In this document: positions 8,184 through 9,443 of the stretch, piece after piece
How positions within the stretch are numbered: position 1 is the stretch's first letter
How the letters are laid out: each line of letters opens with the position of its first letter
Assembly: GCA_030636485.1 (NCBI GenBank)
Contig: DAOVWV010000036.1
Location: 1 to 9,443 of the forward strand
Direction of reading: 5' to 3'
From: Methyloprofundus sp.
Lineage (GTDB): Bacteria > Pseudomonadota > Gammaproteobacteria > Methylococcales > Methylomonadaceae
DNA length: 9,443 bases
Position numbers and translations under genes: made by a program
Notes under the pieces: generated by a model
Seen by the model: only the letters and a program-made list of their open reading frames with translations
Database searches by the model: none
Told to the model about the DNA's origin: nothing

Positions 8184-8393
8184 ATAAAGGCTAAACAATA
8201 AAACCCTAACAACTTTACGCACATGTGTTTTTTATTCAATTAAAGTAAAACCTACCGCTCATTCAAGAAGCGTAAAAACAAGCATTGACTTACATAACAT
8301 ATTGTTTAAAAAGGAAATAATAGAATTGTTTCAATTTCATACAATTTAACAAACAATCAATAAAATCAAGGCTTCCGCTCACTTACTCTAACC
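8184..8393. other. AT-rich intergenic tract upstream of the DnaA-box cluster
   Basis: I see no gene here. The segment is strongly AT-rich, especially 8225-8370, with many short A and T runs. A TTGACT at 8285-8290 followed 16 bp later by TAAAAA is a weak promoter candidate for priA. The tract could be a DNA-unwinding region if the adjacent DnaA boxes mark an origin-like site, but I recognise no diagnostic 13-mers. Confidence 0.4.
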
Positions 8394-8428
8394 TTATGCA
8401 CAGAGTTATCCACAGATTTTGTGCATAA
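8394..8428. promoter_or_regulatory. Cluster of three consensus DnaA boxes upstream of priA
   Basis: Three 9-mers match TTATNCACA exactly within 35 bp: TTATGCACA (8394-8402, + strand), TTATCCACA (8406-8414, + strand, the high-affinity form) and TGTGCATAA (8420-8428, which is TTATGCACA on the - strand). The first two are one helical turn apart (12 bp), and the third is inverted. They lie 68 bp before the priA start. Possible roles are DnaA control of priA, a titration or reactivation site of the datA/DARS kind, or part of an origin. Confidence 0.75.
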
Positions 8429-8495
8429 CTTTATTTTTACAATGCTGCTAAGGACTTAGCGTTTTTATTTCCACTTTTCTCATAAAAGGCCACCC

Positions 8496-9443
8496 GTGCT
8501 AAACAGCTCAGAAAAAATAATTTTAAGCGTGGCCGTTCCGATTCCTCTCAATCGCGTATTTGATTATCTCCCACCTGATGACTGCTCACTTGAACAACTA
8601 CAACCCGGCGTACGGGTTAAAGTTCCCTTTGGTAAAAATGCAAAGATTGCTGTATTACTGGAATTAAAATCTGCTAGCGATATAGAGACCCATAAATTAA
8701 AAAAAGCTGAATCCATATTAGACCCCCATCCCTTACTGTCTGACAAAGATCTACAACTACTTTACTGGACACAGGGTTATTATCATCACCCCATTGGCAA
8801 CGTCATCTTAAGCGCCTTTCCTACTGCCTTGCGCAAAGGAAAATCCGGCAAGCTTAAATTGCCCCCCTACTTTTGCTTAACAGAATCAGGCCAAAACATT
8901 GATGAGCAAGCCCTTAAACAGGCTCCTAAGCAACTTGCACTCCTCAAACTGCTGCAAACACAGGCGATGAGCAGCCAGGAAATTTCGCGCTCTTTTAAGC
9001 TTTGGCGTTCACCTCTAAAGGCCTTGATTGAGAAAAAATATGTGTGCGAAACCACACAACCCACTAGCAAAGAAAAACCGATTGCTCGCCAGACTGCGCT
9101 CACAGCAAATACAGCACAGCAGGCTGCCATAGATTCCGTCACAGCACAATTGGATAGCTTTGCTGTACACCTACTCGAAGGTGTCACAGGCAGCGGTAAA
9201 ACCGAAGTCTATCTACAGATCATTCAACAGGTTTTAAAAAATGACCTACAGGTATTGGTATTACTACCTGAAATTACCTTAACACCGCAACTGGAAGCAC
9301 GTTTTAAACAACGCTTTACAGTAGCCATAGAAAGCTATCACTCGCAACACACTGAAACCCAGAGACTCGCCGCCTGGCTCAATATGCAACAAGGTCATAG
9401 TGCCATTTTATTGGGCACTCGCTCCGCATTATTAACGCCCCTC
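8496..9443 (+). CDS. priA: Primosomal protein N' (replication restart helicase PriA), N-terminal part (3' end outside window)
   Basis: PriA is a 3'-5' superfamily-2 helicase that recognises stalled or collapsed forks and reloads the replisome. The open frame runs 316 codons to the window edge with no stop, against roughly 730 residues for the complete E. coli protein. Residues 1 to about 105 form the 3'-DNA-binding domain, beginning ILSVAVPIPLNRVFDYLPP with the typical PGVRVKVPFG block. A winged-helix-like region follows (about 115-190). The helicase Walker A is GVTGSGKTEVY (229-239, K235). Further motifs are VLVLLPEITLTPQ (256-268) and LLGTRSALLTPL (305-316). The DEAH box and zinc-binding cysteines lie beyond the edge. 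The start is a GTG with an AAAGG ribosome site; upstream reading gives no better start. Three DnaA boxes precede it. Confidence 0.93.
   Translation, partial: MLNSSEKIILSVAVPIPLNRVFDYLPPDDCSLEQLQPGVRVKVPFGKNAKIAVLLELKSASDIETHKLKKAESILDPHPLLSDKDLQLLYWTQGYYHHPIGNVILSAFPTALRKGKSGKLKLPPYFCLTESGQNIDEQALKQAPKQLALLKLLQTQAMSSQEISRSFKLWRSPLKALIEKKYVCETTQPTSKEKPIARQTALTANTAQQAAIDSVTAQLDSFAVHLLEGVTGSGKTEVYLQIIQQVLKNDLQVLVLLPEITLTPQLEARFKQRFTVAIESYHSQHTETQRLAAWLNMQQGHSAILLGTRSALLTPL

Noticed and set aside
8220..8232. CACATGTG followed by a T-run as a transcription terminator
   Set aside because: The palindrome is only 8 bp with no room for a loop, so a stable RNA hairpin cannot form.
8057..8239. 60-residue open frame on the - strand (starting MNKKHMCVKLLGFYC) within the post-transporter gap
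   Set aside because: It runs through the 28-bp palindrome, has no clear ribosome site and no recognisable domain. It is better explained as a by-product of the repeat-like element.
8394..8428. Calling the DnaA-box cluster the chromosomal origin outright
   Set aside because: No origin marker genes (dnaA, dnaN, mnmG) or recognisable 13-mer unwinding repeats are in the window; three boxes also suit a regulatory or DARS/datA-like site.

Overview
This window looks like the chromosome of a moderately AT-rich gammaproteobacterium. ArgJ, ThiC, PriA and the Hpt tail all read as gammaproteobacterial. A methanotroph-like (Methylococcales) or sulfur-oxidising relative is a guess from protein flavour, not something shown here. 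I see no phage genes, transposase, CRISPR array, tRNA or rRNA.

Layout. (1) 1-131, + strand: the 3' end of a hypoxanthine phosphoribosyltransferase gene, meeting argJ head to head across a long imperfect hairpin. (2) 3855-205, - strand: a tight four-gene run in the order PP-loop ATPase/thiouridylase-like protein, TusA-like sulfur carrier, CDF metal-efflux protein with a long C-terminus, and argJ. The first three genes overlap (ATGA and TAATG junctions) and argJ follows after 26 bp. A candidate promoter with a short dyad at the start site lies just behind the thiC terminator. (3) 6100-3935, - strand: a complete thiamine unit consisting of promoter, TPP riboswitch, an alternative hairpin competing with the aptamer, thiC and a strong intrinsic terminator. 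(4) 6101-6477: a REP/MITE-like inverted repeat, then four tandem 11-bp PhoB half-sites placed exactly one activator spacing from a -10 box. (5) 6478-8046, + strand: a PiT-family phosphate transporter. (6) 8047-8495: no convincing gene. It holds an element bounded by short inverted repeats with a perfect 28-bp palindrome, an AT-rich tract, and three consensus DnaA boxes within 35 bp. (7) 8496-9443, + strand: the 5' part of priA, running off the window.

How it fits together. The - strand operon links a sulfur carrier (TusA) to a PP-loop enzyme with MnmA-like cysteine positions, which suggests a dedicated sulfur-transfer pair, and couples it to a metal exporter. That grouping is the least explained part of the window. 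The Pho boxes indicate that the normally housekeeping PiT transporter is controlled by phosphate starvation. The DnaA-box cluster directly before priA is the main replication-related signal.
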